From Epiperipatus broadwayi (taxonomy: Eukaryota > Onychophora > Udeonychophora > Euonychophora > Peripatidae): a stretch of 64,000 nt of DNA. The notes under the pieces were generated by a model that had not been told where the DNA came from, made no database searches, and saw only the letters and a list, made by a program, of their open reading frames with translations. How positions within the stretch are numbered: position 1 is the stretch's first letter; every line of letters begins with the position of its first letter. The stretch covers positions 13,740,348 through 13,804,347 of the forward strand of contig JAQFVV010006203.1 of assembly GCA_028023455.1 (NCBI GenBank), read 5' to 3'. Position numbers and translations under genes: made by a program. Positions 35,228 to 47,280 of the stretch are shown here, piece by piece.

Positions 35228-36846
35228 TCAGGAAGTGGTGAAGGAGACAGTGGCATGTTTACTTCTATAAAATGCCACAATTCCTATGATAGTGGATGTA
35301 TAGTGGTAAGTGTTGCCTGCCATTAAATAAGTCAACATCCCACTGGATGCTGGGTCAGCATCAGCATTCTTCCAAGTCAGCAGAAGATGACTGTGTGACA
35401 ATGATGAGGAGGAAGTGGTAGTTGGATATTGCACCAAGCCTATTATGGAGGTTATTGCTGGGCAAAGAAGGCAATGGGAAACCACTGTCTTATAATTCCC
35501 TTGTTTTATTATGATTGTGTTTCAGGAATCATTACGTTTGGTGTTGAGACCTTAGTTAAGAATGACTTTGGTGTCTTGCCCAGCAGGAGTGGACATGAGG
35601 CTACTCAAGTCATCAACCTGTGAAATCCTCACAAATATAATTCTCTGAGAAAAGATACATTGAGAATTGGGTCAAGGAATGTTAGATCTTTGAGGAAAGG
35701 TGGGAAATTGGAGAATTTGAAAAGAGTTGCACATAAATAATATTGATGTTATAGGATTAAACAAAGTGGGGTGGGAGGGGTATGGAGAAGTAAGTAATGG
35801 AGATGGTAAAGTTATTTTATTTAGGTGGTGATGGGTCAATTAATGATGGAGTGGCCATTGCTGGACGAAGAAAATTTTGAATAGTGTTGCAAAGCTTGAT
35901 GGTCTTAATGGTAGGCTGATGGTGATGTGAATAAATGCAAGTCCTAGGAATTTGGGAATTATACAAGTTTATATGCCAACTAGTAGTCATGATAATATTG
36001 AAATTGATGAAATGTATGAGAAGATAGAAGAAAGTATTCAACATGAAAGGGAAAAATGCATGTATATTGCTATTGGGTGATTGGAATGCTGTGGTGGGGA
36101 AAGATAGGTAAGAGAAAATTGTTGGAAATTATGGTATTGGAAAAATAAATGAAAGAGGTAGTCAGCCTGTACAATTTTATAAAGAGAATGTGTTTGTCAT
36201 TGCAACCACTTATTTTAAAAGTCATATTAGAAGATTGTATACATGGAAATTATCAAATTGATTCAGAATAGAGATAAAAATGCTATTAAGAGTTCATATG
36301 CTTTGTCTGGAGCTGATATAGATTCAGATTATAATTTTATTATGGCTAAATTAAACTTGAGTTTAAGAAGAATTAAAAGAGGGAAGAGATAAACAAGCCG
36401 GGACTTGGATAAATTGAGACAAATGAAAAAAGGAAAATTTGGTTTAGTATATAAAAATGAAATTAAAAGGATTGTTCAGGCTTGATGAGTGTTGGAATAG
36501 AATTAAAAAAGGATTCTTGAAAACAGCAAAAAATGAAATAGGTATTATTCATGCAGGGAAAGCTAAATGACCTTAGATAACTGAAGGTATGTTGAAAAAG
36601 ATGGAAGTGTGGAGATGATGGGAAAATGTAAATACTGAGGGAGGTAAAAAGGCATATAGGAAATTTAATAATGAACTAAGAAGAGAAACAGATTTAGCAA
36701 AAGAAAAGTGGTTGGAGCAAGAATATAAAGAGAGAAAAAGACTTCAACAGGGGGAAAGATATGATTTGGTATTTGATAAAATATGAAGTATCACTTGGGA
36801 GACAAATACATGGGTAGCAAGTGAGATTGCAGATAAGAATGGAAGG

Positions 36847-37519
36847 ATGTTAACTGATGGTAATGATATATTAAAGAGATGGGAAGAATATCTTCAGTGT
36901 CTGTTTAGTAGAGGAAATAATTTAATCAATTATGAAAAAGGTGTTGAAATAGATGACAGAGATATGGAAATATTGCTGGATGAAGTAAGAAAGGCAATCA
37001 CACAAATGAAGAATAGTAAGGCTGTTGGATTTGATTCAATACCTACAGAATTTTTGAGAGAAATGGGAGAAATTTCCTATGAAGTAAATAGTTGGATTTT
37101 GCAATTTGATATATAATACTGGTGTTTGGCCTGGGGATTTTTTAAGAACTATAATGATTCCAATTGCTAAAAAGAAGAAAGCTGCTAAATGTGAAGAGTA
37201 TAGAACAATAAGTTTGTTGTCTCATGCTTTTAAAGTTTTATTGAGGATTTTAACTCAAAGGATTTATGGGAAAGTAGATTATTATATTGGTGAAGAAGAG
37301 TTTGGTTTTCGGAAAGGAAAAAGGACAAGAGATGCTATTAGTATTGTTTGGATAATTGCGGAAAGATATATTGAAAAATATAAAGGAATTGGTATATATT
37401 TTGTGGATTTAGAAAAGGTATTTAATAGAGTAGTCTGGAATAAACTGATGTCCATCTTAAAAGGTAAAAGAGTATTTTGGAAAGAAAGACAATTGATTTG
37501 GACTATGTGTAAAGGATAA
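36847..37519 (+). pseudogene. Reverse transcriptase of the second LINE (two frames)
   Basis: Frame one (36847-37116) reads DILKRWEEYLQCLFSRGNN and ITQMKNSKAVGFDSIPTEFL, the first reverse transcriptase blocks. Frame two (37106-37519) continues with FLRTIMIPIAKKKKAAKCEE, YRTISLLSHAFKVLLRILTQ, EEFGFRKGKRTRDAI and IYFVDLEKVFNRVVWNKLM (motif A). The overlap marks a frameshift. Motif C, at about 37650, reads FENDM instead of FADDM, so a catalytic Asp is lost and the copy is dead. Confidence 0.8.
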
Positions 37520-37827
37520 GATTTAGATTTGGAAGTAATGAGACTGATGAAGTGAATATAAAAAATGGAGTTAGGCAAGGGTATGGTATGTCACCTGTTC
37601 TGTTTAATATTTATTTAGAAATGTTGGAGGAAGAATAATAAAGTATATAAGATTTGAAAATGATATGGCTCTTATTGCTGAGGAGGGAAAGGGTCTTCAG
37701 AATATGTTGAATAAATTTGGAAAAAGGATGTATGGCATATGGAATGAAGATTAATATTGATAAGTAAAAAAGACTGCAAATTGGAATCCATGATGACGTG
37801 GTTCAACAGGTGAAGTGATTTAGATAT

Positions 37828-38332
37828 TTGGGTATTTGTTTGAGTGAGGATGGAAGAAATGAAGATAAAAGAATAGCATTGGCAAAGGAGACATTTGTGA
37901 AGAGAAAGAAAATATTTTGTGGACCTTTGGAAAGAGAATTAAGGAAAAGATTAATTAAATGCTATATGTGGAATGTATTAATGTATGGTTGTGAGACATG
38001 GATATTAAGTAATAGAATTAAAAAACCGATTGGAAGCTTTTGAGATGTGGGCATGGAGGAAAATAAATGAGTAAATAACAAATGAAGTTTTGAAAAAAGT
38101 AAATGAGAAAAGAAGATTAATTGAGAATATCAGAGAGAGAAAGACACACTGGACTAGACATATATTGAGAAGAGATTATAGTTTAATGAAAGATGTTTTG
38201 GAGGGAATGGTGAGTGGAAATAAAAAGAAAGGATGGAAGAAATTGACATTATTGGATAATATAAGAGATGGGAAGACCTGTGGAATTGAAGAAATGGGCA
38301 AGGTAGAGAATGGAATGGATGAATTGATGTGA
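37828..38332 (+). pseudogene. C-terminal tail of the second LINE
   Basis: Two frames. 37828-38043 has GICLSEDGRNEDKRIALAKE, LRKRLIKCYMWNVLMYGCET and WILSNRI. 38090-38332 has EKRRLIENIRERKTHWTRHI and LRRDYSLMKDVLEGMVSGN. Both are the conserved post-polymerase region of this LINE type. Confidence 0.75.
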
Positions 38333-38340
38333 CTATTCTC

Positions 38341-40765
38341 TAGACCTGTCTATTGGACAGAATACTATTGATTGATAAACAGTATATCCAATCGACAAGA
38401 TGGCTGATTCTCTTTCCAAATTGCACTGCATACAATATATAGAAACATAGTTCAGTTATTCACCACAAATATTTTGAGGCACTAGCATATCTCAATCATG
38501 AGTTATGGCATGTAATGAAATACTGTGTTATGAATCTTCATATTGTAATGGAACGTCAGTTTTCACAAGTGGGGGCACATCTTACTGCAGTTGGACTTGT
38601 GGTCTTCGGATAGGATGTGTTGATTCTTAACAATAAAAAGAATTGTATGAGAAAATGAAGATCTTAATAACTATTTTCTTTTAATGAATATTTATGTTTC
38701 ATATTAGAATCGAATTTCTATCAAACCAGAAAAGATTTAATTTCATGTGTAAATCAAATAGAAATATTGATTCATTTATATACTGAAAATAAACCTAAGG
38801 ATCTGAATAGATTATAAGAAAAAAAAAAATTTTTTTTTTTAAATCGGAAAGAAGATATTAATATTTAAAAAAAAAAAACTATTTAAATTTCGAGTAACAA
38901 TTTCTTTATTTTCTTACGTTATTTTCTACGCATAAAAACATCTTAAAAATAATTATATATATTTAAAATTATATTACAATGTGCTCTGAGTAGAAAGAAA
39001 AATATCCTTAAGTGTTTTAATACCAATTCTCATGCCTACTAAAATATTAAATGTGTAAAACGTCTATGTGGATAAATGGTAATTAAGAACATCGATCTTT
39101 AAAGTATATGTTGTACTTCATTATAATAAAACAACTGGATAATGCTGATAATCCATCAATTTGGAATAAATATATATCTGCTAAACCACTGGATAAGTAC
39201 ATTGCACCAGGAGATCTCCACCATGATTATAAAAATAGTGACGTAATGGACAATTCTTTCTTAGCTCATGAAATTAATTTTTATTTATTTAATTATATAT
39301 TTTGTTTTATTATTCTTTATCATTTTAATATGTTTATTTTATTGATTTTCGTTTTCAAATTTGGTAGCTTATCTTTCCAGAAATGGGAGCATCCATTTTA
39401 ATTATATAAGTGGAAAATATTAAGTTAAATATATATATATTAATGATATTAAATAAAATTAAATCTTATTCCCCATTCATAAGTTTGACAAAAGTCATCT
39501 AAATGAGATGAGGTAATATTTTGACTATTTCTAACAGATATTAACCAGAGTTATTATTGTTTCTAATTAATCTACTAAACTTAGTGATTTTTTTTTTTTT
39601 TTGCAGATACTTACAAAAGGAGTCTTACATTTAAAAATGATTGACTCATAATAATAATTATAAATCAAAGATAAAATGACTATAAATGTATTAATAAGTA
39701 ATCTAAATCAGTGATCTTTTGAATTCGTTTATTATTATTCATTGTATATATATTAATTTGAATTATATCTTTTCTTTAGAAAAGATTGTAAAGGTACGAA
39801 ATTTTTATCGTGGGATTTGGAATAGGAATATTAATTATTAATCTTTTAAAATGATAAAAGTCATCCTTGTTTTTCATTATTTTATTTATTTATCTTGTTA
39901 TATTACATTTTCGTTGTTTGTTAAATATTATTGAATTATTAATCTGATCTCTACTTAATCATTATCTTATTACATTTATATTAATAAATAAACAGATTAA
40001 TCATTAATAGTCACACAAAATTTATTTTTATATATATGCAATATTATAAATATTTTAGGAATACATTTTTTATTGGTCATTGATTATATAGAGGCATAAT
40101 AATAAATGAGATTATTAAATCCATCCCTGAAGAGAGCCTATTGCAAATTCTCCATGAGTCGAATATCTTTGGCATAATGGAGGCTGAAAGAGGGATGAGA
40201 GGTGGACGAACTAGTCTAAATTAAATCTAAATTTACCTAGTAATTATTGAGCTAGTATAGTGAAGATAGATATAATCATGGACTTAAAATTTCGTCGTTT
40301 ATCTCCAACATCCTACCCAAAGACCATAAGTCCGACTGTAGTAAGATGTGCTCCCTCTTTCTTGTGAAAACCGACGTCCCGTTACAATATATTGTTTTCA
40401 CCACTTGCTCTGCTATCATAAAATCTTTCAAAACATTTGGCACATTGATTTACGACTATATACATATCAAATATCTCAGTAGCAGTTTTGCTTGGTTTGA
40501 AACAAAATCACTGTGTTGTTTTATCATGGATTAAGGTACAAAATTTCTTGTTACATTTCAAGTCATAATTCTATAGCTAAACAAACTAATATCTTAAATT
40601 TTTTTATAGTAAATAGCTAAAATTATGTCACTATATAAAGTGTGTTGATTCAGAAATTGAACTGCAGGCAGTTTGAAGAGAGAACCAGTCAACTTTTCAC
40701 TAGAATGCATTGTGTACAGCTCATTGACTTATCTAATTTAAAATACATTATCTTGATAATATAGG
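38341..40765. other. Stretch with an inverted pair of dispersed repeats
   Basis: About 38533-38615 (plus) and 40300-40395 (inverted) are copies of one repeat: CACATCTTACTGCAGTTGGACTT at about 38577 is complemented by AAGTCCGACTGTAGTAAGATGTG at about 40328. The rest, including a (T)n tract at 39590, shows no gene. The 62-codon frame at 40346 lies on the repeat. Confidence 0.5.
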
Positions 40766-41790
40766 GGACTTGAACTCAGACTTTCAAGCATCTTTCTCAG
40801 ATCATTGATATACATGATTACACACATGTAGAAGGGATCAATAATCATCAATATATGTATATTGATCAATAATCATCAATACACCTGGCTCTCGTTTTAT
40901 GTAGTAGATAGGTTCCACAGAAAACCCACATTAAAAAAAAATCACACAAAAATAGACTTAACTTACCTTGAAAAAGGGGGGATAGGGATCTGTCATTTTC
41001 AGAATTCACATAAAAGCAAAGCAACAAGGAAAAAATTACTTTAAAATTCGCATTTAAAAAATAAGGAAATAAAGTATGACGAATAAAAAATACCAAATAT
41101 TTGGAAAAAAATTGGTACAAGACAAACTTTTTTTACTTTTTTTTATTAATTACAATATTTAATTTGACATTTTTTCATACTTATTTTAATGATTATGGCT
41201 ATTTTCGAATGTGCAGTTCGTTTGTAAACTGGTAAGAAATCAGATTCGTCGATGTGATGTGATGTAGCTTCTTCTTGAACGAAGTCAAGAATCTCTCAGC
41301 AATTATACCCAGAAAAACTTTATTTTCCATTCCCCACTCTAATTTTTACCATATTCTGCTCCATCCCATTTACACAACTAGTGCCAATTTCAGTCTTGTG
41401 CTGTGTTAATGGTTTTCTGTTTGACAACTGATTTTTACTACTGAAATAAATTTTAAATGTTCACATTTTGTTTCTATATTTAAAAAATGATATCGCAATC
41501 AAAACAAAAAGATTATACTTTATCATTAGAAATATTATTTTCATTTTATAAAATCAATAAAATCTTCATATATAACGTTATATTTTTGAAGAAAAAAAAG
41601 TATTTCAAGTCAAAATAAGTTATTAATAATTTAAATTTCTTGATATCTAATAAATATTAGTGAAATATAAAAAATATTAAGAAGAAACATGAATTACATA
41701 ACTTCAAAATGGCATTAAAATAATCCACATAAAACAAGACACAGGTGTGTGGATAGTTGAAAGATGCTTGAAAGTCTGAGTTCAAATCCA
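40766..41790. repeat. Inverted-repeat element related to foldback family F
   Basis: TTGAACTCAGACTTTCAAGC at 40768 is repeated exactly in inverse at 41764-41787 (26-base match, including CATCTTT). The adjacent sequence (GATCAATAATCATCAATATA) matches the outer arm of the family F foldbacks up to the hammerhead, which is missing here. The centre has no recognisable gene. Confidence 0.5.
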
Positions 41791-42107
41791 TTATATTTAC
41801 AATTAGGTTCCAGGTACATGAAGAGTGCCTGTATTTCAAAATATCTTGATAACTGATTTGATAGATTCTTTTCATAATTTATTTCAAATTTTTAAAGACT
41901 ATGGTCATCAATTAATGAATAAATAGCCCAAGAAATCAAAAATATAAAATGAATATTACAAATAAGTTATTAACTGAAACACAGGCTTATTATATACCTG
42001 GGTCTATATATGTAATATATATGAGCACAGACTTTAAGACAACCCATCACTCTTCGCTCTACCTAATAACACTGATACACTCAAGCACATATATGCTGAA
42101 AAGATAA

Positions 42108-42151
42108 ATAATCACCAATATACATATTTCATGCTAAACCAGCAATTATCA
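42108..42151 (-). ncRNA. Hammerhead motif, family F left arm (one core change)
   Basis: Minus strand: ACCAA, CTGATAA (core G8 changed to A), T, TGCT GGTTT AGCA, T, GAAA, a TATGTA-type stem III, A, TTGGT. All stems are kept. The single core substitution should abolish or sharply reduce cleavage. Confidence 0.6.
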
Positions 42152-42737
42152 GTTGGTTAAGATTATCATCTCTCACACATATATACTATAAGTGCTCAGA
42201 TATATATTAAGATAGACAATCTTCATACTTTAATGGACAGGCTCCGTCCATCCAATTGAAAATCTGATGATGGAGTGCTTGAAGGCCATCCTGAGGCCGA
42301 GATTCTTGTCACACTCATGTTGACCTAAGGTCAATCTGAACCCCACATGTATAGACATAATCCATTTAATACATATCATGATGGAATGCTCAAAGGCCAT
42401 CCTGAGGCTGAGATTCTTGTCACACCCATGTTGACCTAAGGTCAATCTGAATCCCACATGTACAGGACATAATTCATTTATGTATGATGGAATGCTCAAA
42501 GGCCATCCTGATGTCCTGTACATGTGGGGTTCAGATTGACCTTAGGTTAACATGGGTGTGACAAGAATCTCACAGGATGGCCTTCGAGCATTCCATCATC
42601 AGATTTTCAATTGGATGGACGGTTGAAGAGTTGGAGAGTGTAGTAGATTGGAGCCTGTCCATTAAAGTATGAAGATTGTCTATCTTAATATATATCTGAT
42701 CACTTATAGTATATATGTATGGGAGATGATAATCTGG

Positions 42738-42781
42738 ACCAACTGATGATTGCTGGTTTAGCATGAAATACGTATATTGGT
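42738..42781 (+). ncRNA. Hammerhead ribozyme, family F right arm
   Basis: In order: ACCAA (42738-42742), CTGATGA (42743-42749), T, stem II TGCT/AGCA with loop GGTTT (42751-42763), T, GAAA (42765-42768), stem III as the palindrome ATACGTAT (42768-42775), cleavage base A (42776), then TTGGT (42777-42781), which pairs fully with ACCAA to form stem I. All core positions match the hammerhead consensus. Only the pair closing stem II is a U-U mismatch, and sister copies have G-C there. The predicted cut is 42776|42777. Confidence 0.8.
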
Positions 42782-42878
42782 GATTATTTATCTTTTCAGC
42801 ATATATGTGCTTGAATGTATCAGTGTTATTAGATAGAGTGGAGAGTGATGGGTTGTCTGAAAATCTGTGCTCATATAC

Positions 42879-43439
42879 CTTATATATTAAATAAGTTATT
42901 AGAAAAAGTAGATTTTAACACAATAAAACTTTCCAGTAATAAACTCTGTATAAACGATCATCTAGTCAGATTTGGCATCAATATTGAATATTTCTTATTA
43001 AATAAATCTTCTTTAATAAATAGAGGCAATGACAAATGACCCGTGAAGAAGAGAACAAGAAACAAAGTTTATGAAGATTAATTTCAAATTTCAGACAAAG
43101 TATAGTGAAGTCACAAACTAAGCTATATTTGATAAAAACAATAGAATAGAAATTGTTTATTGAACTGTAAGCATAATTTTCAACATTCGCATATATATAA
43201 CATAGATTGCTTTTTATATGTATAGTATGGATATATACATTTAAATTATAGTAAACCAAAATTTTAAAATAATAATAATAATAAATTGAAGAGATTCATT
43301 ATATATATTTTACTGAATGCGTGTTCACTCAGTCATTCACCGAAACAATAAGGATATGAAAAAAAACTCATATTTTTATTTTTTTAAAAAACTATTTTAA
43401 ATACAAGTATATTTATATACTTGGAGTCTAAATGTAATT
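42879..43439. other. AT-rich spacer between two foldbacks
   Basis: Short open frames without a recognisable product. A (TAA)n run lies at about 43270. No gene. Confidence 0.4.
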
Positions 43440-44060
43440 AGAGAATTTGAACACAGACTTTCAAGCTCCCTTCAAATATCCACTCTATCTCGTACAACAG
43501 AAACATATGACCACATGCATGTGAAAACGATAAATAATCTCCAATGTTCATATTATGTGCTGAACCAGCACTCATCAGTTGGTCCAGATCATCACCTCCC
43601 ATATATATATAATCAGTGCTCAGTTTATATTAAAATAGAAATTCTTCAAACTAATGGACAAGCTTCAATCCACTCCAACTCTTCAGCCATTCAGATGATG
43701 AAATGTCCAAATCCCTTGTTCAAGGTGATTTAAAGTCAACATATTGACATTAACAAGGGATTTAGGCATTCCATCATCAGATATCCAGTGATACGGATGG
43801 CTGAAGAGTTGACGGGTAGAGTGAATTGAAGCCTGTCCATTAAAGTGTGAAGATTTGCTATCTTAATATAAACCAAGCACTGATTATATATATATGGGAG
43901 GTGATGATCTGGACTAACTGCTAAGTGCTAGTTCAGCACGAAATATGTATATTGGAGATCATTTATCTTTTCCACATGTGTGTGGTCATGGGTATCGGTT
44001 GTATGAGATAGAGTGGATGTCTGAAGAGAATTTGAAAGTCTGTGTTCAACAAAGTAAATA
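43440..44060. repeat. Foldback element, family F, second subtype
   Basis: The ends TTGAACACAGACTTTCAAGC (43447) and GAAAGTCTGTGTTCAA (about 44035) are inverted. The arms are complementary through GGTGATGATCTGGAC-type sequence to a central inverted TTCCATCATCAGAT region. Both arms carry a hammerhead with a perfect five-pair stem II (GTGCT/AGCAC). The left arm (minus, about 43540-43585) has CTGATGA but ATAA instead of GAAA. The right arm (plus, about 43905-43955) has GAAA but CTGCTAA instead of CTGATGA. Each copy is therefore damaged at a different core half. Confidence 0.7.
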
Positions 44061-46255
44061 CTGGAATGTCTGACTTTCATTGTTATTAATTCTGCTCTGG
44101 GCAAAATTCTTTTTTTTTTTTTCAATCTTTTTTTTTCTTATAGAAATGGGAATTGTTTTGACGTTTTTAAACCAATGTCAACTTTTAGTATGTTCTAAAA
44201 TGTTGTAAAATTTTAGCATTATGCTTAAAAATATTTTATTATCCAAATATCACTCATCAAATTTAGAAAAAATAATAAAGGAAGAATAAAATACATGTGC
44301 TCTTAACATAACCTGAAGAAAAAATATAATTATATATGGTACTTCAAAATATATTATAAAATATATTTACAAATTACCTTTTTTTTTTAATATGATTGCC
44401 TGTGGTACTGAGAAATGGAAAAAATGTTGCTTGTGCATTACAAAATATATTAAATTTACAAATTTTTATGCTTTTTTTTTTGTTTACTTGTTTACATTTT
44501 CTATTTGGAAGCATATAAACAAAGTGTAGTTGGATGCAGTATAGTTTGGGGCATCACTTTATTTATAAATACTATGATTAGTTTCATGATCTCAGAAGCT
44601 TTTTGAGAAAAAAATAAACATTGTTGAAATAAAGCCAGATTTTAAGGGGTTGTTTCTGTTTTTAACAAGCTAAAAGAAAATTTATGACAGTGCAAATTAT
44701 TGGCTTGCACAGTTGTTATTTTATCCAATTTAGTGTTGGTGTAATAATTTCAGTTAACTATATCAGGATATTTGGCGCCATATTGAATTTTTTAAAAAAC
44801 TGATTTCAGACACAGTTTTCATTCGGTTTTAGTACTGTTAGAGAAAAATCCTATATATTGACAGAAAAATTAAGGAAATCAATAAGGCTAAGATCAATAG
44901 TGGTTACCATTAAAAAGGGAAAAAAAATTTCATTATCTAAAATAATTATTACTTTATTGTTTGTTCATAATTTTTAATTTATCATTAACTAAGTTTAAAA
45001 TTACATTTTCATTGATAATTTCTTTGTACTCCTCATGAAATTTCTTATTCAAATCATATATAATACTTCTTACCTGAGATAATCCATAGCTTCAGAATCT
45101 ACAAAAATAGTCACATAAGAATTCATTTTTATCTTGTACCCCAAAAGTTAAAAAATCTCAAGGCATCTATAAGAAAAAGATTTATCTTAATAAAAGATAC
45201 AACATAAATCATTTCCAGGAGATAGATATGTATTTGTCATCATAGCAATTGGCTTCTTGTCTATCCAAAAACAGAAATTGAAGCCTACTATCTGTATCAA
45301 TGATAAAATGAGTTTCATCTTTTCATTTTATATTTTTGTGTATAACCAGTGAGGTTTATATTTTTTGTGCACACCAGTGATGCTATCTTGTTATATTTAT
45401 TGTCACATAGAGATATAATTTATTTGCATATAGTTCATTTGCTAGCTATGGACTTGAAAATAATGTGATGCAAGATGTGGCCAAATTACTGATTCCACAA
45501 CATGAGTACGAAGGTATAGGCAAGAATCAGAATTTGATTCTTTGCCTGCATACAATTCCGTGTAGTATATATAATTGTGGCTATCACCACACACATCACT
45601 TGAAAACTATTGCTTTTAAGAGTTAATACTTTCATATGGTACTATGCCCAGTAAATTTTGTGATTACTTTATCAACTGCAATCTTTCTGGACATCTGATA
45701 ATCAGTCTTAAAATTTACATTGCACTGCTCTATAATACCTTAATTTTATATATAAAAATCATTACTTGTTATACAAACACAGACATGCAAGTACAAGCAC
45801 ACTAATAAATTATTAAACTTTTTAAGAATCATTATGCTATAAAATAAGGTCTCAAACTTGGATCAGAGCCCCAAAATTAAATTGTGCACAAATCACTGTT
45901 TTCATTATATTTAAATACAAGTATAATTTATATACTGCACAGACACACTAATACAAATGCAAACACAGTAATAAATTATACATTGATCAAATAATAAAAA
46001 TTTTAAATCATATTCTAATAATAAAATTAAAATTGAATACTTGCATTTATTTTCAGGTTGAAAGCCATGAAATTATAAATCACTGAGGAATCTTGAATCC
46101 ATTTTGTTAAGAAATTTGGCCAATAATAAAATTCTGCCTTTGTCTTCTTCGTGCAATCTAATAAACTGAGCAAAAAAAAAAATTAAGTGAATCTATTAAT
46201 AAAAATATTATTTTAATAATCTTCATACTTCCTCTTTCTTTTTTCATTCTTCATA
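44061..46255. other. Intergenic stretch, no gene seen
   Basis: AT-rich DNA with homopolymer runs. No coding, RNA or transposon signal could be supported. Confidence 0.4.
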
Positions 46256-46345
46256 AAAGACAAATGATCCCCAAGATGCAACTCATACTGAACTAGCACT
46301 CATCGGTTGGCCCAGTTCACCAGCTCTCATATATATCTTTATTAC
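46256..46345 (-). repeat. Single arm of foldback family F, decayed hammerhead
   Basis: Matches the arm sequence around ACTCATCGGTTGGCCCAG and CTCATATATAT. On the minus strand the hammerhead reads CCGATGA and GAGT in place of CTGATGA and GAAA, so it is inactive. The other arm is absent. Confidence 0.55.
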
Positions 46346-46679
46346 ATGAAGAGTATTTATCTATGGAGAATTGTCACATCTTTATTTACAACTGCTAAAC
46401 TTGCTCCACTCACAACCTTGACTTCGTACATAAAAAAATCCAAATTTTGTCTGATTATAGCATGCCATACATCATTTTAAAAAGGAACTCAAGCTGCAGA
46501 CAACAATGGGGTTTTCTTTAAACATTATCCTTGTGGTTTTTCTGCAATTTTTTTTTTAAATTTAATTTCAACAAATCAGTAACAGCGAGCGGTGAGCATG
46601 CTACTGCTTGTAGACTAATAATTAAAGACACTATAAAATTCTAGAAATATAATGGCAAGATAATAAAATCATGCTGGAT

Positions 46680-46970
46680 GAAATACTATAGTCCTTTATT
46701 ATAAGATATATCTTTGCTGGGGGTCATATGGAATGAACAATACAAGATTTTCTTAAAACAGTTTTATAGTGAACTTGAGCATACCTTTTATCAGGAAGGC
46801 AGACCTAAATTATCACAGACATTATTGGGAAGATATGGCTGAGAATACAATACAATGGATATGATATTGACGTCTTTCAGTTAAAAAAGTTTGTTGCAAA
46901 AGTTAAAAATGAGTATTGCAAAATAACATATGAAAAGATTAGTGGATTGATATATTCTATACATTGACAT
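46680..46970 (+). pseudogene. LINE C-terminal tail, decayed
   Basis: The plus-strand frames give SELEHTFYQEGRPKLSQTLL followed by GRYG after shifts, then a WxxxAxxR-like end. It resembles the tail at 33190-33690. Not functional. Confidence 0.4.
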
Positions 46971-47280
46971 ATTTATATTTTATGGATTGGTTTATATAAT
47001 CATCACAACACCAATCTTTAGGGTACATTTTTATTTTTCTATCTTTTTTCCCTTTGGGAATAGGAATAGTTCTATTTATTTTTGAATGGCTGCAAATGCA
47101 GCTAATAAATTAGCTTAATTAACATTTCATTAGATTAGATGTTTAGAACAAACTTTATTTTGCATTTTACAATTCATTAGTTTATTATATATCTAAAATC
47201 ATATGACTTACATACATGCAAAAAAAAAACCCCATACAAGTAACGTTTATTTATGTCAGTTAGATGATTGAATGTAAAAA
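46971..47280. other. AT-rich spacer, nothing seen
   Basis: Low-complexity sequence with a poly(A) run at 47220. No gene or repeat was recognised. Confidence 0.4.

Larger units (their letters stand above)
35228..38340 (+). mobile_element. Full-length but decayed LINE of a second type
   Basis: The plus-strand element starts with a 5' leader containing GGGCAAAGAAGGCAATGGGA (about 35460). The endonuclease region lies at about 35655-36250 (IIQVYMPTSSHDNIEIDEMY and LLGDWNAVVG-like pieces across shifts). The reverse transcriptase lies at about 36847-37700 and the tail ends near 38330. It is clearly different in sequence from the RTE copies. Stops and frameshifts are frequent. I do not assign the clade. 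Confidence 0.75.
42019..42878. repeat. Long foldback element, family F, with inverted hammerheads
   Basis: The termini GAGCACAGACTTTAAGACAA (42023) and GGTTGTCTGAAAATCTGTGCTC (right end) are inverted copies, and the arms stay complementary for about 270 bases. The centre holds a 107-114 bp unit (ATGATGGAATGCTCAAAGGC) repeated directly at about 42262, 42369 and 42483 and then inverted at 42583. Each arm contains a hammerhead motif. The sequence left of 42019 back to about 41962 also matches, in inverse, the right flank of the 55.4-kb copy, so the true element may be longer. No protein is encoded. Confidence 0.75.

Noticed and set aside
35228-35485. 85-codon minus-strand frame rich in Thr and Ser
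   Set aside because: It lies in the 5' leader of the plus-strand LINE, and such frames arise there without coding function.
42230-42523. 97-codon minus-strand frame in the foldback centre
   Set aside because: It is produced by translating the 107-114 bp direct repeats and has no independent protein signal.
42262-42600. CTGATGATGGA followed by GAAGGCC in the centre of family F foldbacks, resembling another hammerhead
   Set aside because: GAAGG replaces GAAA, stem II does not pair, and the possible cleavage base would be G.
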